The notes below the pieces were generated by a model, which was not told where the DNA came from, searched no databases, and worked only from the letters and a program-made list of their open reading frames with translations. A stretch of DNA of 64,000 nt from Alphaproteobacteria bacterium (lineage in GTDB: Bacteria; Pseudomonadota; Alphaproteobacteria; Micropepsales; Micropepsaceae): contig JACADY010000061.1 of NCBI GenBank assembly GCA_013389115.1, positions 104,640 to 168,639 of the forward strand, in the 5' to 3' direction. The position numbers and the translations under genes were made by a program. Below, one piece after another: positions 1 through 8,073 of the stretch (the stretch's first letter is position 1; every line of letters starts with the position of its first letter).

Positions 1-548
1 ATATCGGCCAGGAGGGCTTCAACAACGCGCGGATCGCTCGGACTGGCCGCGCCTTCGCTCTTCACCCCGATCGTGACACTGCCGTCTTCCTGGCGCACGG
101 CTTCGGCCGAAAGCCCCGTGACCTCCACGCGGCGCGGCGCGATCTTGCCGTTCAGAATGGCGCTCAAGGCCAGCTCGACCCGCACGGCCGGCATGCGCAT
201 GATCTCGCGATTGTCCGGGTCCACAATCCGCAGGTCGTAGGCAAGAAAGCCGACACGGCTCTCGCCTGGAAACCATGACAGGTAAAGGCTGCCGACCTTA
301 GCCGATATCTCGCCATCGGCCGCCTCATTCAGCGCTTTTTCCAGCACGGGCGCGAGGAAGGCCACCGGCATGGGCGCCACCATCAGCCAAACGAGGAAGA
401 TCAGGCCAGCCAAGATGACCCCCGCTGGCAGCAGCAACACACGCAAGAGCCAACGCCTCCACGCCGGCGCCTTGTGCGGCACCGTCACGGGCTCCAGCGG
501 CGCACCATGCGGGTCACTATCCATACGCAGTCCGTCCATCGACGGCAT
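1..548 (-). CDS. AsmA/DUF3971-like membrane-anchored protein (N-terminal part)
   Basis: The gene runs off the left edge, so only about 182 N-terminal residues are visible. The start ATG at 548-546 is preceded by a strong ribosome binding site (AAGGAGG, 4 bases upstream). A basic stretch near residues 28-34 is followed by one hydrophobic segment at about 35-58, then a beta-rich periplasmic region that reads LYLSWFPGES, VGFLAYDLRI and PRRVEVTGLSAE. This layout, an inner-membrane anchor followed by repeated edge strands, matches the AsmA/YhdP/DUF3971 group thought to move phospholipid between the membranes. The family call rests on the N-terminus only. The FemAB-like gene is divergent. Confidence 0.7.
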   Translation of the reverse strand, partial: MPSMDGLRMDSDPHGAPLEPVTVPHKAPAWRRWLLRVLLLPAGVILAGLIFLVWLMVAPMPVAFLAPVLEKALNEAADGEISAKVGSLYLSWFPGESRVGFLAYDLRIVDPDNREIMRMPAVRVELALSAILNGKIAPRRVEVTGLSAEAVRQEDGSVTIGVKSEGAASPSDPRVVEALLAD

Positions 549-740
549 CTTCCTCCTTATGCGCGTTCATTCTGCCCGCGCCGCGGCCGCGAACGCTTGA
601 CGCAGCACAATAGCCCTTAAACCCGCCCCCGGGGATTACTTAGGCTTGGTTATGTCAATTTCGGGGCTGATGCCAACTGAACCTGAGGAAAGGCGCGGGC
701 GTTAAGGCTTTGGTTACCATTCGCGGCTGCTCTTGGGGCT

Positions 741-1742
741 ATGGCTGTTGCTGCGCGAAAAATCGGCGATCCACATCTTGATGCGGCGAGGGAGCCCGTC
801 GCCTTGCGCCTGCAATGGTATGAAGGTGCGCCCGCGGGGTGGGAGGAGCGCCTGCGCCGCGTGCCGCGCTCCAACCTGTTGCAAAGCTTTGCCTATGGAC
901 GCGCCATGCGCTTGACGCGGCAGTTGATGCCGCGCTTCGGACTCATTTGCGAGGGCGAGCAGGAAATCGGGCTCTGCCTCGTGCAGGAAGCCTCGCTCCT
1001 TGGCGCCCACGCCGTCGTCATCGACCGGGGACCGCTCTGGTATCAGCCTGGCAATCCGGATCGCGATGAGGCCTTTGCCGCGCTCGTTGCCCGGCTCTAT
1101 CCGCGCCGGCTGATGCGGTTTCGCCGGTTCATGCCGGAATTTCCCGCCGATCCGACTTATCACGACCTTATGACGCGGCAGGGGTTCCGGCTCGCGCGGA
1201 AAGACCAGATCGGGCAGCGCTCACTGTGGATCGACCTGACGCGCGACGATGTCGCCTTGCGCGCCGGCTTGCGCAGCAACTGGCGCCAGCACCTCGCCCA
1301 GGCGGAGCGCTCGACATTGACGATCGAGGTTGACCGCACGGGCGCGCTTCTTCCCTTCATGCTCAATCGCTATGCCGCCGACAAAACAGCGCGCGGCTAT
1401 CCAGGCCCCCATCCCTCCCTGCTGCGGACCATCGCCCTTCCCTGTTTTGCAAGCGGGAGCGGACTTGTGCTGCGGGCGCTCCACCAGGGTCATGCCGTCG
1501 CCAGCGTCCTCATCCTTGGGCATGGGCGGTCCGCGACCTATCAGGCGGGCTGGTCGGGCGAGGCGGGGCGCAAGCTGAGCGCCCACCACCTTCTCCTCTG
1601 GCGGGCGTTCGGTACCTTGCGGGCACAGGGCTATCGCGACTTCGACCTCGGCGGCATCAACCCCGAGCAGGCCGAGGGCGTGACGATCTTCAAGAAGGGC
1701 ATGGGCGGAGAGGCCTATGAACTGCTGCCCATTTATCGCTGA
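741..1742 (+). CDS. FemAB-like GNAT-fold acyltransferase
   Basis: The 333-residue protein has the two-lobed GNAT layout of FemAB/FemX relatives. The C-terminal lobe holds the diagnostic run: a strand with SVLILGHGRSATYQAGW, a helix with SAHHLLLWRAFGTLRAQG, then FDLGGINPE and a terminal FKKGMGGE loop. FemX enzymes in Gram-positive bacteria add amino acids from aminoacyl-tRNA to lipid II; alphaproteobacterial homologues are mostly uncharacterised, so the substrate here is unknown. No signal peptide or membrane segment is visible. It lies 65 bp upstream of the peroxiredoxin on the same strand and a few kb from an M23-bactofilin pair, which is compatible with an envelope role but does not prove it. 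Confidence 0.82.
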   Translation: MAVAARKIGDPHLDAAREPVALRLQWYEGAPAGWEERLRRVPRSNLLQSFAYGRAMRLTRQLMPRFGLICEGEQEIGLCLVQEASLLGAHAVVIDRGPLWYQPGNPDRDEAFAALVARLYPRRLMRFRRFMPEFPADPTYHDLMTRQGFRLARKDQIGQRSLWIDLTRDDVALRAGLRSNWRQHLAQAERSTLTIEVDRTGALLPFMLNRYAADKTARGYPGPHPSLLRTIALPCFASGSGLVLRALHQGHAVASVLILGHGRSATYQAGWSGEAGRKLSAHHLLLWRAFGTLRAQGYRDFDLGGINPEQAEGVTIFKKGMGGEAYELLPIYR

Positions 1743-1807
1743 TCAGGCGTGACAGGCCTCTCCGCTGCGGCTAAACCCTGCCGCCTTATCATAGCGGAGC
1801 AACAGCC

Positions 1808-2278
1808 ATGGCCTTAGCCATCGAAGAGGGCGTGAAAGCCCCCGCGTTCTCACTTCCCGCCGATGGCGGCGCGAAGGTGAGCCTCAAAGATTTCAACGGT
1901 CGGATCCTCGTCCTTTACTTCTACCCAAAGGACGACACCACGGGCTGTACCAAAGAGGCGATCGGCTTTTCAGAGAAACTGCCGGACTTCACGAAGGCCG
2001 GAGCTGCCGTCATCGGCGTGTCCAAAGACAGCATCGCCAAGCATGACAAGTTCAAGGAGAAGCACGACCTTTCGATCACGCTTGCGTCTGATGAGGAAGG
2101 CAAGGTCATCGAGGCCTATGGCGCCTGGGTCGAGAAGAGCATGTATGGCCGAAAGTATATGGGCATCGACCGCTCGACCTTTCTCATCGATGGCAAGGGG
2201 ATCGTGCGGAAGGTTTGGCGCAAGGTGAAGGTGCCGGGGCATGTGGAGGCAGTGCTCGCGGCGGTCAAGGCGCTTTGA
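1808..2278 (+). CDS. bcp: Peroxiredoxin of the BCP/PrxQ type (single cysteine)
   Basis: A 156-residue AhpC/TSA-fold thiol peroxidase that reduces hydroperoxides in the cytoplasm. The active-site signature is P40-K-D-D-T44-T-G-C47, giving the Pro, Thr and peroxidatic Cys of the family; R161-equivalent sits in the IDRSTFLID strand. In many BCP proteins a resolving Cys follows five residues later (GCTxEAC). Here that position is Ile52 and the protein has no other cysteine, so it must act as a 1-Cys enzyme using an external thiol. A GGAG motif precedes the ATG. Its stop codon overlaps the likely TTG start of the DUF455 gene. Confidence 0.93.
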   Translation: MALAIEEGVKAPAFSLPADGGAKVSLKDFNGRILVLYFYPKDDTTGCTKEAIGFSEKLPDFTKAGAAVIGVSKDSIAKHDKFKEKHDLSITLASDEEGKVIEAYGAWVEKSMYGRKYMGIDRSTFLIDGKGIVRKVWRKVKVPGHVEAVLAAVKAL

Positions 2279-3153
2279 GCGGCGGGGGGCCTCATGCGCC
2301 CGACTTCGGCGTGCCGGACTTCGGTGCGCTAGTGCGCGGCGTGCTCCTGACGGGCGAGCCCCATGCAAAGGCCGAGGCGGCGCGCGATGCCTATCGCATG
2401 TTTCTTGAGGGCGGCGCGCGGCTCGACCCTGTGCCTGCGCTCTTGATGCCGGAGCGTCCCGCGCGGCCCGAGCGCCCCCTCCTCCTCCTGCCGCGCGACA
2501 TGCCCCGCCGGTCAACGGGTGTGAAGGGCCGCATCGCGCTTCTCCATGCCCTCGCCCATATCGAGCTCAATGCCATCGACCTCGCCCTCGACATGGCGGG
2601 ACGGTTCTACCTGGCGCCCGAACTGGCCGGGGAGAACCACGCGTTCGTCGCGGACTGGCTCAAAGTGGGCGAGGAGGAGGCGCGGCATTTCCTCTTGCTT
2701 GCGGAGCGGCTGCAAAGCCTTGGCGCGGCCTATGGCGACCTGCCGGCCCATGATGGACTTTGGTCGGTTGCCCTTGAAACGGCCAGCGATGTCGCGGCCC
2801 GGCTCGCCATTGCGCCGCTCGTCCATGAAGCGCGTGGGCTCGATGTGACGCCGGGCCTCATCCGCAAGCTGCGCGCCGCCGGGGATGAGACAAGCGCCCG
2901 CGTGCTCGATGTCATCTACGCGGAGGAAATCGGTCACGTCGCGACGGGATGGCGCTGGTTTAACCATGTTTGCGCCGCCCGCCACGCGTCTCCGGGGCAA
3001 GAATTTCTGGCGATGGTAAACCGCTATCACCGAGGCGGGCTCAAGCCGCCGTTCAATGCCACAGCCCGTGAAAAAGCAGGACTTTTGCCGGATTTTTATT
3101 TGACAGTTGCGCAAAAACTAACCGAACCCGGCCCACTCGGCGGCGCGAATTAA
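2275..3153 (+). CDS. DUF455 family ferritin-like protein
   Basis: About 292 residues from a TTG start that overlaps the peroxiredoxin stop (TTGA); an ATG at 2215 in the same frame would add 20 Gly-rich residues read through the bcp end and looks less likely. The helical core carries carboxylate/histidine pairs typical of ferritin-like diiron folds: HIELNAIDLALD, GEEEARHF, and YAEEIGHVATGW. DUF455 proteins are related to the tRNA hydroxylase MiaE and rubrerythrin-like folds, but their reaction is not established. The coupling to a peroxiredoxin suggests a redox or metal-related role, which is inference. Confidence 0.82.
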   Translation: MSGGGPHAPDFGVPDFGALVRGVLLTGEPHAKAEAARDAYRMFLEGGARLDPVPALLMPERPARPERPLLLLPRDMPRRSTGVKGRIALLHALAHIELNAIDLALDMAGRFYLAPELAGENHAFVADWLKVGEEEARHFLLLAERLQSLGAAYGDLPAHDGLWSVALETASDVAARLAIAPLVHEARGLDVTPGLIRKLRAAGDETSARVLDVIYAEEIGHVATGWRWFNHVCAARHASPGQEFLAMVNRYHRGGLKPPFNATAREKAGLLPDFYLTVAQKLTEPGPLGGAN

Positions 3154-3280
3154 CTCGAAATTTTTACGACAAGGCCGGTTCTGCGCGCCTAGGTGCTTGC
3201 AAGGGCGGAGATTTTCTTGTGTACTCCCGGCCGTTGGGGTCAGGAAAATTAACTTTTGGTTTTGTTGGGGGTGGCGTGCG

Positions 3281-4669
3281 ATGACCACAGGCATTGTGGC
3301 CGGCGTTCGCGATTTCGTTTATAAGGCCTTTCCGCAACGGCAAATCTACCACCGCAGCAATGGGGTGGTACATTTCACCGAGCTCGGGCCTTGGACGCAA
3401 TTCGCCATGACGCTGTTAACGCTCACCTTCTTAGGGTGGGTTGCTTACGCAAGCGTTAACGTTGTCTTCAAAGACCAGATCATTGCGGCAAAAGATGCCC
3501 GCTTCCGGTCGATGCAGCAGGCCTATGAAGGCCGCATTTCCAAGATGCAGCTCGCCTATGAGGAGCTGAACGGGCTGCTCGCGCTCGCCGAAGACCGCTT
3601 CCGCGCGACGACCGATGATCTTGAGGGAAGGCAGCGCCAGATCGAGGCGCTTCTTTCCCGGCTCAACACGATCGAAAAGTCGCAGGCCGCCCTTGAGGAG
3701 CGCGCCCGCGTGCTCGAGGGCAAGGAATATTTGCTGCCCAATCTGACCGAGCAGCAGGTCGCGTCGGTCACGGCCGCGCGCGATGAAGCTGCAACCCCCG
3801 TCATCCAGGTCGATCGCGATTCCTATATGAGCGCCAGCGTCGCCGCGCTTCCGGGCGGCAAGGGCCAGTCCGATCCGCTCCAACGCTATCTCCAAACCAG
3901 CCACATGGCCCGCCAGGCGCAGCAATTCGCACTGCTGCGCGACCGCCAGGTCGGCATCTATGACCGGCAGCTCGAACAGATGACGCGCCTCTCGCAAAAG
4001 GCCGAGGCGCAGATCCGGGAGTTTGAAGGGATCATCCGCCTCACCGGGCTCGACGCCGACGCCGTCGCCGGGCCCCGTCAGATGGCGGAACTCCAACCAG
4101 TCGATACAGCACAGCAGGGCGGCCCCCTGCTGTCTTTGTTTGGGGAGACCATCGACCCTTCCGACGGCGGCGATGATCCGATCTTTCAGAACCAGCTGAT
4201 GATCCTGTCGAACCAATACGACCGGCTGTCATCTCTCGAAGATGCCCTGACAACGATGCCGATCGTTCTGCCGATGCCCTATGCCGAGCGGCTTTCGAGC
4301 GGGTTCGGCACGCGCGTTGATCCCTTCACGCGGCGGCTTGCGCATCATGGCGGCCTTGATTTCGCGGCGAGCACGGGCGATCCGGTGATCGCAACCTCGT
4401 CCGGCGTCGTCGTGTGGGCGGAGCGGCGCGGTCCTTACGGCAACATGGTCGAGATCGACCATGGCGGCGGCTTCAAAACCCGCTATGCTCACCTCTCCGC
4501 CATTAACGTCACTCTCGGACAACAGGTTGAGCCGGGAACGGTTGTGGGTAAAGTGGGATCGACAGGGCGCAGCACCGGACCGCATCTCCACTACGAAGTG
4601 TGGTACGACGGCAAGCCCCGCGATCCGAAAAATTTCCTCAGGGCAGGGCGATATGTTTTCGAGAAGTAA
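3281..4669 (+). CDS. M23 family metallopeptidase (LytM-type, LmdC-like)
   Basis: A 462-residue membrane-anchored peptidoglycan endopeptidase. The ATG at 3281 follows a GGGGGTGG ribosome site; an earlier in-frame ATG at 3197 lacks one and would add an unlikely Cys/Trp-rich leader. After a cytoplasmic stretch there is one transmembrane helix at about residues 41-63, then a long heptad-rich coiled coil (about 70-200), and a C-terminal LytM domain. Zinc ligands are visible as H356-G-G-L-D360 and H435-L-H437, so the domain looks catalytically intact. The gene overlaps the downstream bactofilin by 17 bp; this pairing is known from budding and stalked alphaproteobacteria, where the bactofilin places the peptidase. 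Confidence 0.92.
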   Translation: MTTGIVAGVRDFVYKAFPQRQIYHRSNGVVHFTELGPWTQFAMTLLTLTFLGWVAYASVNVVFKDQIIAAKDARFRSMQQAYEGRISKMQLAYEELNGLLALAEDRFRATTDDLEGRQRQIEALLSRLNTIEKSQAALEERARVLEGKEYLLPNLTEQQVASVTAARDEAATPVIQVDRDSYMSASVAALPGGKGQSDPLQRYLQTSHMARQAQQFALLRDRQVGIYDRQLEQMTRLSQKAEAQIREFEGIIRLTGLDADAVAGPRQMAELQPVDTAQQGGPLLSLFGETIDPSDGGDDPIFQNQLMILSNQYDRLSSLEDALTTMPIVLPMPYAERLSSGFGTRVDPFTRRLAHHGGLDFAASTGDPVIATSSGVVVWAERRGPYGNMVEIDHGGGFKTRYAHLSAINVTLGQQVEPGTVVGKVGSTGRSTGPHLHYEVWYDGKPRDPKNFLRAGRYVFEK

Positions 4670-5279
4670 GAGTAATCAAGCCGGTACCGATGCTCCCGCC
4701 GCTCCCGCTCCTGTCGCGCCGGCGCCAAACGGCAAGCAGCGCGGGGCCGTGCGGACGGCACCCTCCATCATCTCGCCCGACTTGACCTTTGTCGGCACGA
4801 TCGTCTCGTCCGGCGATATCCAGATCGACGGCAAGATCGAAGGCGAGATCCGAACCACCTCCTTGACCATCGGTGAAAAGGCGCTCGTACAGGGCGACAT
4901 TTTCGCCGAGGAAGTGACCGTGCGCGGCAAGGTCATCGGCACGATCCGTGGACGGCGCGTGCAGCTTTCCTCAACCTGCCATGTCGAGGGCACGATCCTG
5001 CATGAAGCGCTCGCGGTGGAAGCCGGCGCGTTCTTCGAGGGTCATTGCCGCCACTCCGGCGATCCGCTGAACGAGATGGCCGCGGCAACGCCGGCCGTGC
5101 GCCCGCAATTGGTCGCGCCCGCCCCTGCCCCCGCCGCTCAGCCCGCGCCGGTTCAAGCGGCGCCCGAACCCACGCCAGCGCCGCAGCCGCAGGCGACGCC
5201 GGTAATCCTCAAGCAACCCGCCGTGCAGCCTATCACGCTGCCCAAGGCCGCGAACGGGCTTTATCCCAAGTCGCGCTGA
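4653..5279 (+). CDS. bacA: Bactofilin (polymer-forming cytoskeletal protein)
   Basis: A 208-residue protein with a short Pro/Ala-rich N-terminal tail, a central right-handed beta-helix bactofilin domain (about residues 38-135, starting SIISPDLTFVGTIVSSGDI and continuing with IDGKIEGEI and VRGKVIGTIRGR), and a Pro/Ala/Gln-rich C-terminal tail. Bactofilins polymerise without nucleotide and recruit cell-wall enzymes to sites of curvature. The ATG lies 17 bp inside the M23 peptidase gene, behind AGGGCAGGG, so the two are likely co-translated. A strong hairpin terminator follows. The symbol follows the Caulobacter/Hyphomonas usage; the exact paralogue is not determined. Confidence 0.92.
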   Translation: MFSRSKSNQAGTDAPAAPAPVAPAPNGKQRGAVRTAPSIISPDLTFVGTIVSSGDIQIDGKIEGEIRTTSLTIGEKALVQGDIFAEEVTVRGKVIGTIRGRRVQLSSTCHVEGTILHEALAVEAGAFFEGHCRHSGDPLNEMAAATPAVRPQLVAPAPAPAAQPAPVQAAPEPTPAPQPQATPVILKQPAVQPITLPKAANGLYPKSR

Positions 5280-5303
5280 CGCTCGCGGGTTCTGCCCGAT
5301 CAG

Positions 5304-5338
5304 AACGCTGCCGGATGCACTTCCGGCAGCGTTTTCGT
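5304..5338 (+). terminator. Intrinsic terminator after bactofilin
   Basis: A perfect 12-bp stem (AACGCTGCCGGA pairing with TCCGGCAGCGTT) with a 6-base loop is followed by TTTC. It ends the M23-bactofilin transcript and lies just before the convergent end of the ferric-reductase-like gene. Confidence 0.8.
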
Positions 5339-5351
5339 GTCGGCGTGATGC

Positions 5352-5972
5352 TCAGCCCATGCGGGCGCGGGCCCTTGCACTCAAGAGATGCGCGAGCTTG
5401 AGCACTAGCACGAGGAGCAGCACAGCAGCGAAACCCTGATAGAAGGGATCGCCAGGCGCGCGCTTGCCGTAGGCGACGGCGAAACTGATGAAGATGTACC
5501 AGGTGCCCATCGTATGGAGCGTCTTCCAGGCGCCCGCGCCCATCGCCCGCACTGCCGCGTCGAAGGAGGTCAAGGCCATCGCCGCAATGAACACATAGGC
5601 GATGGCGCCCGATATGATCGTCACAGGGTTGGTCAAAGTATGAAACAGGACTGGGTCCATACGCAGCAGCAGCAGAATCGCCCCCAGGTGGACGAAATGC
5701 GAAACGGCGAAGGACAGTCCCAGGTAACGCCGGTTGGCTCTCAGCCAACGCGTGCCCTCGCTCGGCCAGAAATGGGCCAGCGCGGATGCCGTAAAGGCCA
5801 ACAGAAACAGCACGAACGAGCTTCTCGCCGTCATGCGGATGAAAAGCCGCACCCCATCGGTGCCGCCCAGGCTCCATGCCGTCACCGCGGCCGCCAGCGC
5901 AAGCGCGGCGGCAACGGCAAGCACGAGCCGCCAGCCGGACAGGATTCCACTTCCGAGACGATGGTCTTGCAT
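5352..5972 (-). CDS. Ferric-reductase-like six-helix membrane protein
   Basis: A 206-residue integral membrane protein with six predicted helices. Histidines in the middle helices (H92 and H95 in the segment SHFVHLG, H153 in LHTMGTWY) fit the heme-ligand pattern of ferric-reductase-like transmembrane domains such as MsrQ and the eukaryotic NOX core. It has no flavin or NAD domain, so it would need a partner to supply electrons. The ATG at 5972 has AAGGA upstream. The gene is divergent from the TetR regulator, with two similar palindromic sites between them, so TetR control is likely. No msrP is present nearby, so it is not named msrQ. Confidence 0.78.
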   Translation of the reverse strand: MQDHRLGSGILSGWRLVLAVAAALALAAAVTAWSLGGTDGVRLFIRMTARSSFVLFLLAFTASALAHFWPSEGTRWLRANRRYLGLSFAVSHFVHLGAILLLLRMDPVLFHTLTNPVTIISGAIAYVFIAAMALTSFDAAVRAMGAGAWKTLHTMGTWYIFISFAVAYGKRAPGDPFYQGFAAVLLLVLVLKLAHLLSARARARMG

Positions 5973-6007
5973 CAAACGGTTCCTTTTTTTGTGCCCCCGG
6001 CCCCGCT

Positions 6008-6024
6008 TGTAAGCATTGATTACA
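6008..6024. promoter_or_regulatory. Candidate TetR operator, site 1
   Basis: The 17-mer TGTAAGCATTGATTACA has inverted arms TGTAA/TTACA. It sits 35 bp upstream of the ferric-reductase-like start and matches site 2 at 14 of 17 positions. The two sites are 37 bp apart, start to start. Binding by the adjacent TetR protein is inferred. Confidence 0.55.
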
Positions 6025-6044
6025 TTATTGGGTTGCCCACACAA

Positions 6045-6061
6045 TATAATCATCGATTACA
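6045..6061. promoter_or_regulatory. Candidate TetR operator, site 2
   Basis: The 17-mer TATAATCATCGATTACA repeats site 1 and contains the inverted arms TAATC/GATTA. It lies 50 bp upstream of the first TetR start codon. Two near-identical sites in one divergent promoter region is a common layout for self-repressing TetR genes. Confidence 0.55.
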
Positions 6062-6111
6062 TTTGCGTGATCAGCCCCAGGCGGCCATGATCGCGGCGCA
6101 AGAAGCCCCCG

Positions 6112-6885
6112 ATGCGGCCATTGCCGCGGGAAACGACCTTGCACCTTGAGGTACGGGACTTGTCATCCTCTAAGACCCAGACGATGCGCGCGCGGCGACC
6201 AGCGCCATCCTCGACTGAGGCGAAGCGGCGCTATCATCATGGCGATCTGCGCGCGGCGCTCATCGCCGAGGCGCTGTCGATCGCGGCAACGGAGGGGATC
6301 GAGAAGGTCAGCGTGCGCGAGGTTGCGCGGCGCGCCGGGGTTTCTCCTGGCGCGCCATTCCGGCATTTCGCAGACAAGACCGCGCTCATGACCGCCGTCG
6401 CTGAGGAAGCGATGGACCGGTTCCGGGCGGAAATCGATGCCGCGCTTGCCAAGGCCGATGCCGATGATCCGATCGCCGGTTTCAGGGCTGTCGGCCGCGC
6501 CTTCTTGTCATGGGCCATGCGCAATCCCACGCATTTCGCGATCATCTCCTCGCGGCAGGCGATCGATTTTCCAGGCTCGCAGCGGCTCGTGAACCAAAAC
6601 ACTGCCATCCAGGAGCTGGTCGACCATCTGCTGCAAAAGGCGCTTTCCGCGGGCCGGCTGCGCAGCGGCGATACGCGGCTCGTCCAACTGGCGGGCCGTG
6701 CGCTCGTCTATGGGCTTGCGCGCATGTTCACGGACGGGCATTTCGAGAGCTGGCACGTGCCGGCCACCGAAGTCGAGACGCGCATGGAAGCGGTGCTCGA
6801 CCTCGTCGTCGAAAGCCTCGCGAAGCCACCTTCCGACGCAACGACTAATCCAAATCCGCGACCGCGGTCTCGGCGCCGCCCTTGA
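6112..6885 (+). CDS. TetR family transcriptional regulator (WHG-domain type)
   Basis: 257 residues from the ATG at 6112; a second in-frame ATG at 6184 gives 233 residues and a more usual N-terminus, so the start is uncertain. The entry to the DNA-binding domain reads [17 protein letters not shown], the hallmark of TetR proteins with a WHG C-terminal domain, and the helix-turn-helix follows ([19 protein letters not shown]). The C-terminal half is the ligand domain; the ligand is unknown. It probably represses itself and the divergent ferric-reductase-like gene through the two 17-bp sites at 6008-6061. The last 41 bp overlap the end of convergent prfB. Confidence 0.88.
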   Translation: MRPLPRETTLHLEVRDLSSSKTQTMRARRPAPSSTEAKRRYHHGDLRAALIAEALSIAATEGIEKVSVREVARRAGVSPGAPFRHFADKTALMTAVAEEAMDRFRAEIDAALAKADADDPIAGFRAVGRAFLSWAMRNPTHFAIISSRQAIDFPGSQRLVNQNTAIQELVDHLLQKALSAGRLRSGDTRLVQLAGRALVYGLARMFTDGHFESWHVPATEVETRMEAVLDLVVESLAKPPSDATTNPNPRPRSRRRP

Positions 6886-7976
6886 GGCGCTGAGAAAGCG
6901 CGGCGGCCATAAAGGCATCGAGATCGCCGTCGAGCACATCCTGGGGCGAGAAATTCTCGACCCCCGTGCGGAGATCCTTCACGAGCTGATAGGGCTGCAA
7001 GACATAGGAACGGATCTGATGGCCCCAGCCGATATCCGTCTTCTGCGCGTTCTGCGCATCGGTGGCGGCTTCGCGCTTTTCCAGCTCCAGCTCATAAAGC
7101 CGCGCGCGCAGCATGCCCCAGGCCGTCGAGCGGTTCTTGTGCTGGGAGCGATCGTTCTGGCATTGCACGACAATGCCTGTTGCAAGATGCGTGATGCGCA
7201 CGGCGGACTCGGTCTTGTTGACGTGCTGACCACCCGCGCCGCTTGCCCTATAGACGTCGATGCGGACGTCCTTTTCCTGCACGTCGATCTCGATCGAGTC
7301 ATCGACGACGGGATAGACCCAGACCGAGGCAAAGCTGGTGTGGCGGCGCGCGTTCGAATCATAGGGCGAGATGCGCACCAGACGGTGCACGCCCGATTCC
7401 GTCTTCAGCCAACCATAGGCGTTCTCGCCACGCACAAGGATCGTCGCCGATTTGATGCCTGCTTCCTCGCCCGCGCTCTCCTCGATCAGCTCCCATTTGT
7501 GCCCGCGCGCCTCGGCCCAGCGCGTGTACATGCGCAGCAACATCGAGGCCCAATCCTGCGCCTCGGTACCGCCCGCGCCCGCGTGGATTTCAAGATAGGT
7601 GTCGTTGCCGTCGGCTTCGCCTGAGAGCAGCGATTGCAGTTCGGCGTCTTGAGCGCGCTTCGCGGCGTCGCGCAAAGCCGCCTCGGCTTCCTTCAAGAGA
7701 TCGGCATCGCCCTCGGCCTCGGCAAGCTCGATCATCTCGCGCGCGTCATTGGCGTCGCGCTCAAGCGCCTGATAGCTGGATATGGCGGCATCGAGGCGAT
7801 TGCGCTCGCGCATCAGTTTCTGCGCGGCTAAGGGATCGTTCCAGAGGGTCGGGTCTTCAGCCTTCGCGTTCAATTCCGCGAGGCGCTTCTGGGCCGTATC
7901 CCAGTCAAAGAGACCTCCTGAGCAGTCTCAGCGACTGCTCGATGGCGTTGGCATAGTCCTGCATTTCGGTGCGCAT
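6845..7976 (-). CDS. prfB: Peptide chain release factor 2, expressed by programmed +1 frameshift
   Basis: RF2 recognises UAA/UGA stops and triggers peptide release. The gene starts at ATG 7976 with 23 codons ending LLRRSL, meets an in-frame TGA at 7907-7905, and continues in the +1 frame as [13 protein letters not shown] to the stop at 6845. The shift site is the classical one: AGGAGG, three bases, then CTT TGA C. The main frame contains the catalytic GGQ loop ([11 protein letters not shown]). The stop-recognition tripeptide, SPF in E. coli, is SPY here ([11 protein letters not shown]), a substitution I believe is normal in alphaproteobacteria. It lies 97 bp downstream of the PBP1A gene on the same strand. 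Confidence 0.96.
7904..7919 (-). promoter_or_regulatory. prfB: prfB autoregulatory +1 frameshift signal
   Basis: Read on the minus strand: AGGAGG-TCT-CTT-TGA-C. The internal Shine-Dalgarno element, the 3-base spacer, the slippery CTT and the UGA with a following C match the RF2 element described in E. coli. When RF2 is scarce, slow termination at UGA favours slipping, so RF2 controls its own level. Confidence 0.93.
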
Positions 7977-8073
7977 GGGGGCAATGTCCCGTTCAATCTC
8001 GTCAGGGGCGCCGTGTCTCTCATACCCGTGGGGCGTTCCGCAAGGGGCATGTTGGCAGGGACGGCGGGGCCTC

